From an uncultured Collinsella sp. (GTDB lineage Bacteria > Actinomycetota > Coriobacteriia > Coriobacteriales > Coriobacteriaceae), in the NCBI GenBank assembly GCA_902492545.1, contig CABULX010000102.1, positions 1 to 7,784 of the forward strand: a stretch of DNA of 7,784 nucleotides, read 5' to 3'. The position numbers were made by a program, and so were the translations under genes. Shown here piece after piece: positions 1-6,419 of this stretch. The stretch's first letter is position 1; the number at the start of each line of letters is the position of its first letter. The notes below the pieces were generated by a model. That model was not told where the DNA came from. It searched no databases and saw only the letters and a program-made list of their open reading frames with translations.

Positions 1-15
1 ATTCTTAGGTTATAC

Positions 16-46
16 GCAAACACTTAAGTACTATTTAGGCGTTTGC
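16..46 (-). terminator. Hairpin after isocitrate dehydrogenase gene (possible terminator)
   Basis: A 31-nt imperfect inverted repeat begins 12 bp past the stop codon of the dehydrogenase gene. The outer arms GCAAAC/GTTTGC pair perfectly, then come a G-U wobble, a G-C pair, one mismatch and three more pairs, leaving a 7-nt loop. There is no T-run after it on the minus strand, so it is not a classical intrinsic terminator. It may act as a 3'-end stabiliser or a weak terminator at the end of the four-gene unit. Confidence 0.4.
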
Positions 47-58
47 AGCGTGCATACC

Positions 59-1144
59 TTAGACCAGGTGCGCGATAACGGCATCGGCAAAGGCCTGCGT
101 GCCCACAGCGCCCTCAACGGAGCCGGTCTGGGCACGACGCACGTCACCGGTAACCTGCTCGCCCTCGTCGAGCGTGGCAGACACGGCGACGCGAATGCGA
201 TTGGCAGCGTCGTTCTCGCCCAGGTGATCGAGCATCATAGCCGCAGAGAGGATCTCGGCCGTGGGGTTGGCGATATCCTGACCGGCGATATCGGGCGCGG
301 AGCCATGCGTAGCCTCAAAGATTGCGCAGTCGGCACCGATGTTGGAGCCGGGGGCCATGCCCAGACCGCCCACCAGGCCGGCGCACAGGTCGCTCACGAT
401 GTCGCCGTACAGGTTGGGCAGCACCAGGACATCGAAGTCGTTGGGGTTCTGGACCAGGCCCATGCAGGTGGCGTCGACGATCTTGTCGTTGAACTCGATA
501 TCGGGATAGTTGGCGGCCACCTCGCGCGCCACGCGCAGGAACAGGCCGTCGGTCGCCTTCATGATGTTGGCCTTGTGCACGGCCGTCACCTTTTTGCGGC
601 CGCAGCGGCGGGCATACTCAAAGGCATACTCCACAATGCGGCGGCTCTTGGCGATAGAGATCGGCTTGATCGAGATCGCGGAATCGGCGGCGAAGGTCTT
701 TTGGCCCGAACGCTCGACGAGCTGCGAGAGCTCCTCGACCTCGGCAGCGCCCTCATCGAACTCGATGCCGGCGTAGAGGTCCTCGGTGTTCTCGCGCACG
801 ATGACCAGGTCGACGTCGCGGAAGCGCGAGCCGTCGCCCGGCTGCGACAGGCAAGGGCGCACGCAGGCGTACAGGTCGAAATGCTTGCGCAGGGCCACGT
901 TGACGCTGCGGAAGCCCGTGCCGACCGGTGTGGTGATGGGGCCCTTGATGGCAACCTTGGTCTCGGCGACCGCATCGAGCACGTGCTGGGGCAGCGGCGT
1001 GCCAAACTCGTCCATGACGCCGGCGCCGGCCTCCTGGACGTTCCAGTTGATCTGGACACCGGTGGCCTCGACCACGCGGCGCATGGCCTGCGTAATCTCG
1101 GGACCGATACCGTCACCGGGAATCAGGACTACATCGTGCGCCAT
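59..1144 (-). CDS. icd: NAD-dependent isocitrate dehydrogenase (isocitrate/isopropylmalate dehydrogenase family)
   Basis: Oxidatively decarboxylates isocitrate to 2-oxoglutarate in the cytoplasm, giving the carbon skeleton for glutamate. The 361 residues are normal for the short, NAD-type homodimeric or mitochondrial-like form. Visible motifs: the N-terminal IPGDGIGPE (8-16); the substrate loop SVNVALR (80-86), whose S-x-N-x-x-L-R pattern marks isocitrate rather than isopropylmalate enzymes; R96 in VRP; RENTE (117-121); Y124; HKANIMK (190-196) with catalytic K191; the metal-binding Asp cluster D224/D248/D252; and the family signature starting NLYGDIVSDL (244-253). HGSAPDIAG (280-288) has Asp after the Pro, as in NAD-preferring members, instead of the Lys of E. 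coli NADP enzymes. The sequence resembles mitochondrial IDH3 alpha throughout. ATG at 1144 has GAGGAG 9 nt upstream. It is the last gene of the unit, 6 bp after the HEAT-like gene. Homoisocitrate dehydrogenase is the main alternative. Confidence 0.9.
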   Translation of the reverse strand: MAHDVVLIPGDGIGPEITQAMRRVVEATGVQINWNVQEAGAGVMDEFGTPLPQHVLDAVAETKVAIKGPITTPVGTGFRSVNVALRKHFDLYACVRPCLSQPGDGSRFRDVDLVIVRENTEDLYAGIEFDEGAAEVEELSQLVERSGQKTFAADSAISIKPISIAKSRRIVEYAFEYARRCGRKKVTAVHKANIMKATDGLFLRVAREVAANYPDIEFNDKIVDATCMGLVQNPNDFDVLVLPNLYGDIVSDLCAGLVGGLGMAPGSNIGADCAIFEATHGSAPDIAGQDIANPTAEILSAAMMLDHLGENDAANRIRVAVSATLDEGEQVTGDVRRAQTGSVEGAVGTQAFADAVIAHLV

Positions 1145-1150
1145 AATCTG

Positions 1151-1849
1151 TTACTCCTCGTCTTCGGCGTCGTCAGATTTTTTAACGCTAGCACGCTTCT
1201 TCTTTTTGGAGAGATCCAGGCCAAAACGTTTAACAAGCATTTCGCAAATCTCGCTCGAACGGGCCTTGAGATAGCTGCCCTTACCGTTCTCGGCATCGAA
1301 CTTAAGGCGCAGCGCAAGCTTCTCGGCAACCTCGGCGTCGATCTCGCCCTGGCAAAACTCGTACAGGCAACCGAGCATGTCGCGATACTCAAGGTCGCCG
1401 TGGTAGCACTGGATGGCCTCGTCCAGGATGGGCCAAGCCTCGCGCGAACGCTCGACACTCGTGGCACCCCACACGCACAGCAGGCGGAAGGCGGCATAGC
1501 GCAGCGTGGAGGAGATCTCGTCGAACAGTGCGGTCTCGGCGCCCTCAAAGGCATCGCCCAGCTGCTCAGGGCAGGTGGTGGCGAGCGCCGTCAGGGCATC
1601 GAGGGCCTCCCAGCGGGTCTGCGCCTCGGGGCGGTTGAGTGCCTCGATCAACGCGGGCACGCAGGGCACGACGCGCTGCGGATCGCGCTCGGCAAGCAGG
1701 TGCAGCACGCGGGCGGCAAACTGGCGGATGCGGCGCGTGGGGCAGCCGAGCTCCTGGACCAGTCGATCGACGGCGTTCTCGTTCTCCTCTGCCAGCTGGA
1801 GCTGTGCCAGCTCCTCGTCGGTGAGCTGTTCTTCCTTGTTTTCTGCCAT
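1151..1849 (-). CDS. HEAT-like helical repeat protein, function unknown
   Basis: A 232-residue soluble protein with no signal peptide or membrane segment. Residues 1-25 are acidic and Gln/Glu-rich. Residues 25-130 form amphipathic alpha-helical pairs of HEAT/Armadillo type: RRIRQFAARVLHLLAERDP followed by VPCVPALIEALNRPE, then TRWEALDALTALA and LRYAAFRLLCVWG. Residues 134-210 continue as helices with a looser pattern. The end is a charged tail, with a KKKKR stretch (215-219) followed by acidic residues ending DDAEDEE. Such scaffolds usually bind proteins; no catalytic motif is visible. The ATG at 1849 has AGAGG 5 nt upstream and lies 15 bp after the membrane protein gene. Its own last codons GAG GAG serve as the ribosome binding site for the dehydrogenase gene. 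A role as a partner of the membrane protein or of the dehydrogenase is inferred from position only. Confidence 0.8.
   Translation of the reverse strand: MAENKEEQLTDEELAQLQLAEENENAVDRLVQELGCPTRRIRQFAARVLHLLAERDPQRVVPCVPALIEALNRPEAQTRWEALDALTALATTCPEQLGDAFEGAETALFDEISSTLRYAAFRLLCVWGATSVERSREAWPILDEAIQCYHGDLEYRDMLGCLYEFCQGEIDAEVAEKLALRLKFDAENGKGSYLKARSSEICEMLVKRFGLDLSKKKKRASVKKSDDAEDEE
1154..1159 (-). promoter_or_regulatory. Shine-Dalgarno of the dehydrogenase gene inside the upstream gene's last codons
   Basis: GAGGAG on the minus strand is both the final Glu-Glu codons of the HEAT-like gene and the ribosome binding site of the isocitrate dehydrogenase gene, 9 nt from its ATG. The stop codon of the upstream gene lies between, which favours translational coupling. 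Confidence 0.7.
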
Positions 1850-1864
1850 AGTTACCTCTTCTTA

Positions 1865-2293
1865 CTATTTCTTAGCGTGCTTGCCAGCACCCTTGCTGTC
1901 ATCGGTGACCGAGATGAGCTGTCGGTCGGCCGCGCCATTGCGGCGTGCGCGGCGACGCTCCTCGGCATCGCCCGCGTCGGCGGCGGCGCGGTGAGCCTTG
2001 TTGACGTTAAAGACCTCGTCGTGCTTGCGCCACGGGCCGACGGACTCGCCAAAACTCATCTTAAGGCCGGCGATAAAGCCGCCGAGCCAGCCGATCGGCG
2101 CAAACTGCACCAGCGGGAACAGCGAAAACACCCAGGTTAGCAGGACGACTGCCGCCGCACCTGCAAAATTGGCGATCCAGTAGTCGCGCTTGGTGATGAC
2201 GCGCTTTTCGCACGCCCACTGGCCGCATAAAAAGCCGATGTAGATCGCAAAGAGAAAGAGCACCAGCGCAAGCACCACGAACGTCCAGCTCAT
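1865..2293 (-). CDS. Small membrane protein with basic cytoplasmic tail, function unknown
   Basis: A 142-residue protein. Residues 4-23 are a strongly hydrophobic helix (FVVLALVLFLFAIYIGFL), residues 39-60 a second, and 62-78 (Gly/Ile/Leu-rich) a possible third or re-entrant segment. Residues 80-142 are hydrophilic and rich in Arg, Lys and Ala (EERRRARRNG near 111-120, ending KGAGKHAKK), so this part should face the cytoplasm. I do not recognise a named family. The frame is open for 12 more codons upstream, but the start at 2293 (MSWTF) is chosen because GAGGAG lies 8 nt before it and an earlier start would overlap the previous gene. It is 5 bp after the oxidoreductase gene and 15 bp before the HEAT-like gene, so it is almost certainly co-transcribed with both. 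Confidence 0.8.
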   Translation of the reverse strand: MSWTFVVLALVLFLFAIYIGFLCGQWACEKRVITKRDYWIANFAGAAAVVLLTWVFSLFPLVQFAPIGWLGGFIAGLKMSFGESVGPWRKHDEVFNVNKAHRAAADAGDAEERRRARRNGAADRQLISVTDDSKGAGKHAKK

Positions 2294-2298
2294 GGTCG

Positions 2299-3378
2299 CT
2301 ACTCCTCGTGATGGTGGCCGCAGCAGCACTCGTGGCCGTCGTCATGGCCGTGGCCGCCGCAGCACTCGTGGTCCTCGCCGTGGTGGTGGCCGCAACCGCA
2401 CTCGTGGTCGTCGCCGTGCTCGCCGCAACCGCAGCCGTCCTCGTGGGCACCATGCTCCTCGGGGCGATACTGCGACCAGTCCAGACCGGCGGCGATGGCG
2501 TCGGCCTCCTCCTTGTAGAGTACCGTGATGGCCTGGGTGCCCAGCTTGGCGCCGCCAATGGCGTCGAGCATATCGTAGAGCGTAAAGGCCACGTCGGCAC
2601 CGGGCAGCGCGAGCTCGCGATCGTCGGCGTAAGCGAGCGCCAGGCGCAGGTCCTTAATGAAGTGCTCGACCATAAAGCCGGGCTTGTAGTCGCCGTCGAG
2701 CGCCTTGGGCGCCAGGCTCTCCATGGCGCCGGACTTGCCGGTACCGCCCAGGATCATCTGGCGGGTCTTCTCCAGGTCAAGGCCGCTCAGCTCGGCAAAT
2801 GCCATGGCGTCCGCCATGCCGACCATGCAGGCGCCCAGCGACACCTGATTGGCGAGCTTGGCAGCCTGGCCCTTGCCGGCGCCGTCGAAGCAGCAGATGT
2901 TGGCCGCAAAGGTGGCAAGGATGTCGCGGACCGGCGCGATGTCGTTCTCGGTAGCGCCCACGATAGCCGTGAGCGTGCCGGCGATAGCGCCCGACTCGCC
3001 GCCGGTGACGGGGCAGTCAAACGCCATGCGACCAGAAACCTGGGCGGCCTCGGCAATGTCACGGGCGAGCTCGGGCGAGCTCGTAGTGAGGTCGATCAAG
3101 ACCGCGCCCGGCTTAGTGCACGCGAGCAGGCCGTCGCCCGCCAGGTAGAGTTCCTCGACCTCGGAGGGATAGCCCACCATGGTAAAGACGACATCGGCGT
3201 TCGCCGCGGCATCGGCCGGCGTATCTGCCCAGACGGCGCCGCGCTCGATAAGCGCCGCCGCCTTGGACTTGGTGCGGTTGTTGACCGTGACGGGATAGCC
3301 GGCGTCCAGAATGTGGCCGGCGATGGGGGCACCCATGATTCCGGTGCCGATGAATGCGACGGAGAGCTTGTTTGCCAT
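2299..3378 (-). CDS. 3-hydroxyisobutyrate dehydrogenase-family oxidoreductase with His/Cys-rich C-terminal tail
   Basis: An NAD(P)-dependent beta-hydroxyacid dehydrogenase, likely cytoplasmic. Residues 5-160 are the Rossmann domain: GTGIMG (11-16) binds the dinucleotide, and DCPVTGGESGA (121-131) is the family's substrate-binding loop. Residues about 165-300 are the all-helical domain: GKGQAAKLANQ (168-178) holds catalytic K174 and N177, and IKDLRLAL (241-248) holds K242. The family normally ends near residue 295-300. Here residues 307-359 add 14 His, 9 Cys, 16 Asp/Glu and 13 Gly in 53 residues, arranged as four 12-residue units. This should bind Zn, Ni, Cu or Co, by analogy with His-rich metallochaperone tails; the enzyme family itself needs no metal. 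The substrate cannot be read from the sequence; tartronate semialdehyde and succinic semialdehyde are alternatives. ATG at 3378 is preceded by AAGGAAAGG. First gene of the four-gene unit. Confidence 0.88.
   Translation of the reverse strand: MANKLSVAFIGTGIMGAPIAGHILDAGYPVTVNNRTKSKAAALIERGAVWADTPADAAANADVVFTMVGYPSEVEELYLAGDGLLACTKPGAVLIDLTTSSPELARDIAEAAQVSGRMAFDCPVTGGESGAIAGTLTAIVGATENDIAPVRDILATFAANICCFDGAGKGQAAKLANQVSLGACMVGMADAMAFAELSGLDLEKTRQMILGGTGKSGAMESLAPKALDGDYKPGFMVEHFIKDLRLALAYADDRELALPGADVAFTLYDMLDAIGGAKLGTQAITVLYKEEADAIAAGLDWSQYRPEEHGAHEDGCGCGEHGDDHECGCGHHHGEDHECCGGHGHDDGHECCCGHHHEE
2302..2307 (-). promoter_or_regulatory. Shine-Dalgarno of the membrane protein gene inside the oxidoreductase tail codons
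   Basis: GAGGAG on the minus strand encodes the last two residues (Glu-Glu) of the His/Cys-rich tail. It stands 8 nt before the ATG of the membrane protein gene, with the oxidoreductase TAG stop between them. This fixes the start of the downstream gene. Confidence 0.7.
2308..2451 (-). repeat. Four in-frame 36-bp repeats encoding a metal-binding tail
   Basis: The stretch encodes residues 310-357 of the oxidoreductase and divides into four units of exactly 12 codons. Units 2 to 4 read GDDHECGCGHHH, GEDHECCGGHGH and DDGHECCCGHHH; unit 1 (GAHEDGCGCGEH) is more diverged. His-Glu-Cys recurs with a period of 12 residues (H325, H337, H349). At the DNA level units 2 and 3 agree at 29 of 36 positions by my count, so the tail probably grew by tandem duplication. 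Confidence 0.8.
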
Positions 3379-3476
3379 GAAACCTTTCCTTTTGGGTTGG
3401 GTGTTGTTACCAGGTTGAATACTCGGTGCCAGCGTTTGGGCTGTGAGTCGAGGGCGATTACGGACGCAGCGCTTGC

Positions 3477-4430
3477 CTACTGACCGCGCACGCGGCGGGC
3501 GATACGGTCGGAAAGCGACGCCTTGTCGGCGCGGTTCTTACCCCAAAACGCGCAGCCCACCATGCCGGGGCCCACGTGCGAGCCGATGGTGGGACCCACG
3601 GAGCCGCGAATGATCGTGACGTCGGCGCAACCCTCCTCCTTGCGGATGGCGGCTTCGAGCCAGTCACCATCCTTTTCGGCATCGGCCGTCATGATGGCGA
3701 TGGGCATGGTGCGATCGGGCACGTAGTTCTCGCGGAACGACTTGAGGATGGACTTGAGCGCCTTCTTGCGGCCGCGGTTGACGCCGATCAGCGACAGCGA
3801 GCCGGCCAGGTCGTAGGAGAGCTCGGGCTTGACGTCGAGCTTTGCCGTGAGCTGCGCCGCCGCGGGAGGAATGCGGCCGCCGGCAGCCAGTGCGTCGAAG
3901 CTCTCGAGCGTAAAGTAGCCGTGCACGTAGGTCTTTGCCTCGTTTGCCCAATCGACCAGCTGCTTGGCGGTCAGTCCCGCCGAACGCTGGCGCACGGCCT
4001 CGAGCGCCAAGAGCGCACCGGTCGCGCAGGGCAGAGCGTTGTCGACCACGTAGAGCTCAAAGTTGGGATACTCGGCGCGCACGACATCTGCCGCCTGGCA
4101 CGCGGAGTTGTAGCTCGACGACAGCGCCGAGGTAAAGCACAGGTAGACCGTGGGCGTGCCCTCTTTGGCGCACTCGGTAAAGAACTCGATATAGCGACCG
4201 AGCGACACGGCGGAGGTAGACACGCGAGCGCCGGCGCGCATGCGGTCGTAGAACTCCTTAGGGCTCATGCTCGACCAGATATCGTCCGTGCGCTCCTCGC
4301 CATCGATAATGAAGGGGAAACCCAGGATATCGACATCGAGGTTCGCGGCGACCTCGGGGCTAAAGTCGCAGCAGGTATCGACGACGATGCGGCAGCGGTC
4401 AGAATGGCCGGTAGATGCAGCCTTGTCCAT
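3477..4430 (-). CDS. DegV family fatty-acid-binding protein
   Basis: DegV/FakB-type proteins bind one fatty acid in the cytoplasm and, in Firmicutes, present it to the kinase FakA; no kinase gene is in this window. The 317 residues are slightly above the usual 280-290. Family marks: IVVDTCCDFS (15-24) for the first strand and turn; STSAVS (71-76) matching the T/S-S-Q-P-S lipid-head motif; TSALSSSYNSA (100-110); VVDN followed by CATGALL; a GGRI motif in the middle helical part; the KPELSYDLAGSL strand; and near the C-terminus IGSHVGPG. ATG at 4430 has AGGAG 8 nt upstream; a TTG three bases earlier is less likely. The gene sits 20 bp past the hpf terminator hairpin, leaving almost no room for a promoter of its own. 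A 98-bp gap with no clear terminator separates it from the oxidoreductase gene, so read-through into that unit is possible. Confidence 0.9.
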   Translation of the reverse strand: MDKAASTGHSDRCRIVVDTCCDFSPEVAANLDVDILGFPFIIDGEERTDDIWSSMSPKEFYDRMRAGARVSTSAVSLGRYIEFFTECAKEGTPTVYLCFTSALSSSYNSACQAADVVRAEYPNFELYVVDNALPCATGALLALEAVRQRSAGLTAKQLVDWANEAKTYVHGYFTLESFDALAAGGRIPPAAAQLTAKLDVKPELSYDLAGSLSLIGVNRGRKKALKSILKSFRENYVPDRTMPIAIMTADAEKDGDWLEAAIRKEEGCADVTIIRGSVGPTIGSHVGPGMVGCAFWGKNRADKASLSDRIARRVRGQ

Positions 4431-4448
4431 CAAAGCGACTCCTTACGT

Positions 4449-4480
4449 AAAAAGGCGGCCATCCGCATGGGATGGCCGCC
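4449..4480 (-). terminator. Intrinsic terminator of hpf
   Basis: A perfect 11-bp stem (arms 4454-4464 and 4470-4480, GGCGGCCATCC and its complement) with a 5-nt loop is followed on the minus strand by five Ts (4453-4449). Orientation and position fit the end of the hpf transcript. It ends about 19 bp before the degV start codon. Confidence 0.85.
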
Positions 4481-4483
4481 AAC

Positions 4484-4505
4484 CGTTAACTCATGCAAGT
4501 TAACG
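4484..4505 (-). repeat. 22-bp inverted repeat just after hpf
   Basis: Perfect 8-bp arms (CGTTAACT and AGTTAACG) around a 6-nt centre start 4 bp past the hpf stop codon and stand directly before the terminator hairpin. It could fold as an RNA hairpin that assists termination, or act as a palindromic operator for degV. The sequence alone does not decide. Confidence 0.6.
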
Positions 4506-4509
4506 TATT

Positions 4510-5094
4510 TTACTCGTCAAGTGTTTCGATACGGGGCTTGATGATGCCATATCCACCATTCTTACGGTGATACACCACATTGATGAGGCCAGTCGTCGCG
4601 TTCTCGAACACGTAGAAGTCGTGGCCCAGCAGATCGGTCTGCACCAGCGCCTGCTCCTCAGTCATCGGGGTGACATCGATGACCTTCTCGCGGACGAGCA
4701 GGTCGTCCTCCTCCTCGGGCAGCAGCAGGTCGGCCAGATCCTCGACGCGCTCGACCGGCGCGACATCCGCTGCGCTGGCACCGCCCTGGCGGTTGTCCAC
4801 GACCTTGGTCTTGAACTTGCGCAGCTGGCGGGTGACCTTATCGGCGGAGAGGTCGATGGCGGCGTACATATCCGCACCGTGCTCGGCAACGCGAATCACC
4901 GAACCGCGGGCACGAACCGTAACCTCGACGATTGCCGGGTTGGGGTTCGAGGGGTTCTTCTCATAGCGAAGTACAACGTCGACCGTCATGGGCTCGATAT
5001 CGAAAACCTTGAGCGCCTCGCCGATCTTCTCATCCACATGCGCACGCAGAGCATCGGTTACCGTCGTCTTGCGTCCAGAAACCTTGATATCCAT
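4510..5094 (-). CDS. hpf: Long-form ribosome hibernation promoting factor (HPF)
   Basis: Binds the 30S subunit at the mRNA/tRNA channel and pairs ribosomes into inactive 100S dimers in stationary phase or stress. The 194 residues match the long form. Residues 1-98 are the S30AE/YfiA domain (MDIKVSGRKTTVTDALRAHV at the start, then VDVVLRYEKNP, and the basic stretch RQLRKFKTK near 89-97). Residues 100-133 are a variable acidic linker ending PEEEDD. Residues 134-190 are the C-terminal dimerisation domain, with VREKVIDVTPMTEEQA, GHDFYVFENATTG and INVVYHRKNGGYGIIKPR, all typical. The frame extends 20 codons upstream, but the ATG at 5094 is chosen because it begins the conserved domain and has GGAG 6 nt upstream. 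It is monocistronic or nearly so: a terminator lies on each side. The 222-bp upstream gap should hold its promoter, which I could not place with confidence. Confidence 0.95.
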   Translation of the reverse strand: MDIKVSGRKTTVTDALRAHVDEKIGEALKVFDIEPMTVDVVLRYEKNPSNPNPAIVEVTVRARGSVIRVAEHGADMYAAIDLSADKVTRQLRKFKTKVVDNRQGGASAADVAPVERVEDLADLLLPEEEDDLLVREKVIDVTPMTEEQALVQTDLLGHDFYVFENATTGLINVVYHRKNGGYGIIKPRIETLDE

Positions 5095-5215
5095 ACGTGG
5101 CTCCAATCTGCCTCGGGGACTTACTGTACTGGCTATGTACCCATTGCCGTGCATTTAATCACGCGGATTCCTAAAGACCCGAATAACGATTGCTTGATAC
5201 CGCATACCGAAGTCT

Positions 5216-5239
5216 CGCACTTTTCTGTGGCAAAGTGCG
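5216..5239. repeat. 8-bp inverted repeat in the hpf upstream region
   Basis: Perfect arms CGCACTTT and AAAGTGCG around an 8-nt spacer lie about 120 bp upstream of the hpf start. It may be an operator or a leader hairpin, but one short palindrome is weak evidence. Confidence 0.35.
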
Positions 5240-5311
5240 CTATAGGAGGGGGCCGGCGGCTTTGTATTTGGTCCTGAAAATTGGCTTTGACCTGCTAGTT
5301 TTATTGGGATG

Positions 5312-5345
5312 AAAAAGCCGGGCTCCCCCATCGGGGAAGCCCGGC
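5312..5345 (-). terminator. Intrinsic terminator of the solute-binding lipoprotein gene
   Basis: Arms 5317-5329 and 5333-5345 form a 13-bp GC-rich stem with a 3-nt loop. The single C/A mismatch on the plus strand becomes a G-U pair in minus-strand RNA, and five Ts (5316-5312) follow on that strand, so it ends minus-strand transcription. It lies 67 bp past the stop. A second weaker hairpin (GGTGTC/GACACC, 5369-5397) lies between the stop and this terminator. Confidence 0.88.
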
Positions 5346-5411
5346 AGTGCGTGTTGAAACCGTGAAGAGGTGTCCTTTCCAACGTATAGGAGACACCACC
5401 CCTAGCAATAA

Positions 5412-6419
5412 CTAGCTATTGAGTTTGTTAATGTCGTCGTCGGTGATGGTGCCTTCCTGGCTGGACGATTTGTCCTCGGAGGATGCGGTCTCATTGTTGG
5501 AATCGGAGGACTCGCTGCCGGAGGACGTGGTCTCACTGGACTCAGAGTCACCCGGCTGCACGCTAGCGCCCGAAACCGTCTTAGTGGTGAGGTCGTAGGG
5601 CATCGTGCCATACCAGACAGAGTGGACCGCCTCGAGCGTACCGTCGACCGTGATGTCGTCGAGGGCATCGCTCACGGCACGGCACAGTTCGTCATTGGAC
5701 GAGAGGCCCGCAACACCAAGCGTCGAGGGCGCCTCGAGCGCACCGACATAGGAGACCTCGCTCATCAGGCGTGCAAGGTAGCCGCCGGCCGTGGAGTCGC
5801 AGATCACATAGTCGACCTCGCCGGACTCGAGCGCCTCAAAGCACTCGTTGATGTTGGAGTAGGTCTTTTGGTTGGCGGTAATGTTCTGCTTAGCAAGCGC
5901 CTCCTGCGAGGCCGAGGACATCTGAACGCCCAGGGTGGACGTGTTAAGGGTATCGGTGGAAACGCTTAGCGACCCACCATCGCTAGTTTTACCGAACACG
6001 GAAGTGGCATCGTACAGGCAGGTGCCGAGCGAGCTAATGTCCCCGTCCGTGGAGTTAATCTCGCCGATAAAGATATCGGCCTTTTTGTCGCCGAGCGCGG
6101 AACCTGCCGAAGACGCATCGACAAAGGAGACCTTAAGGCCCATGCGGCTTGCGAGGGCGCGGGCGGCGTCGACCGCATATCCCGTGAGCTCGCCGTCGGC
6201 GCCCTGCATTGCCTGCGGCGCATCGGAAGTATCGAGGGCGACCGTCAGGGTTCCGGGAGTGACCAGGGCATCGTCCGACACCGCCGGCGTGACGGTCTCG
6301 TACTCGATCTGGTCGATCGTGGGAGTCGTGAACGTAGACAGCGGGTTGAACGCGCATCCGCTCAGGCCCAAAACGGCGATGACCGCTGCGGTCCCAGCAC
6401 CTAACCGAGCCGCGTGCAT
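5412..6419 (-). CDS. Lipoprotein solute-binding protein, SBP family 3 (amino-acid ABC transporter type)
   Basis: An exported, lipid-anchored binding protein. Residues 1-22 are a signal peptide with lipobox LSGC and modified C22. Residues about 56-272 resemble extracellular family 3 binding proteins: GTLTVALDTSDAP for the first strand, DGELTGYAVDAARALASRMGLKVSFVD, then KKADIFIGEI, LGVQMSSASQ, the hinge-side region YSNINECFEALESGEVDYVICDS, and a C-terminal helix before WYGTMPYD. Four Cys in the mature domain (C134, C193, C207, C246) could form disulfides. Residues 284-335 are a low-complexity tail dominated by Ser, Glu, Asp and Thr, probably disordered. No permease or ATPase gene is nearby, so it is an orphan or serves a distant transporter; the ligand is unknown. 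Start 6419 is preferred (GAGGGG 7 nt upstream); ATG at 6437 would give a 341-residue form with two Arg before the hydrophobic core. Confidence 0.85.
   Translation of the reverse strand: MHAARLGAGTAAVIAVLGLSGCAFNPLSTFTTPTIDQIEYETVTPAVSDDALVTPGTLTVALDTSDAPQAMQGADGELTGYAVDAARALASRMGLKVSFVDASSAGSALGDKKADIFIGEINSTDGDISSLGTCLYDATSVFGKTSDGGSLSVSTDTLNTSTLGVQMSSASQEALAKQNITANQKTYSNINECFEALESGEVDYVICDSTAGGYLARLMSEVSYVGALEAPSTLGVAGLSSNDELCRAVSDALDDITVDGTLEAVHSVWYGTMPYDLTTKTVSGASVQPGDSESSETTSSGSESSDSNNETASSEDKSSSQEGTITDDDINKLNS

Noticed and set aside
50..2140. A 696-codon open frame on the plus strand
   Set aside because: It is antisense to three well-supported minus-strand genes in GC-rich DNA, its composition is the Ala/Gly/Leu/Asp/Arg/His bias typical of such shadows, and it shows no recognisable domain.
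2308..2451. CRISPR array suggested by regular 36-bp spacing
   Set aside because: The units are contiguous, in frame and protein-coding, with no unique spacers.
2308..3483. A 391-codon plus-strand frame starting with a Val/Ala-rich stretch that looks like membrane segments
   Set aside because: The hydrophobic start is simply the complement of the His/Cys tail repeat; the rest mirrors the oxidoreductase gene.
3576..4541. A 321-codon plus-strand frame opposite degV
   Set aside because: Shadow of a clear DegV family gene, with no domain and no ribosome binding site.
5095..5154. A 20-codon N-terminal extension of the hibernation factor
   Set aside because: The conserved domain begins at the ATG at 5094, which has a good ribosome binding site; the extension has no family counterpart.
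5155..5382. A 75-codon minus-strand frame between the lipoprotein and hpf genes
   Set aside because: It contains the intrinsic terminator 5312-5345 and lacks any recognisable feature.
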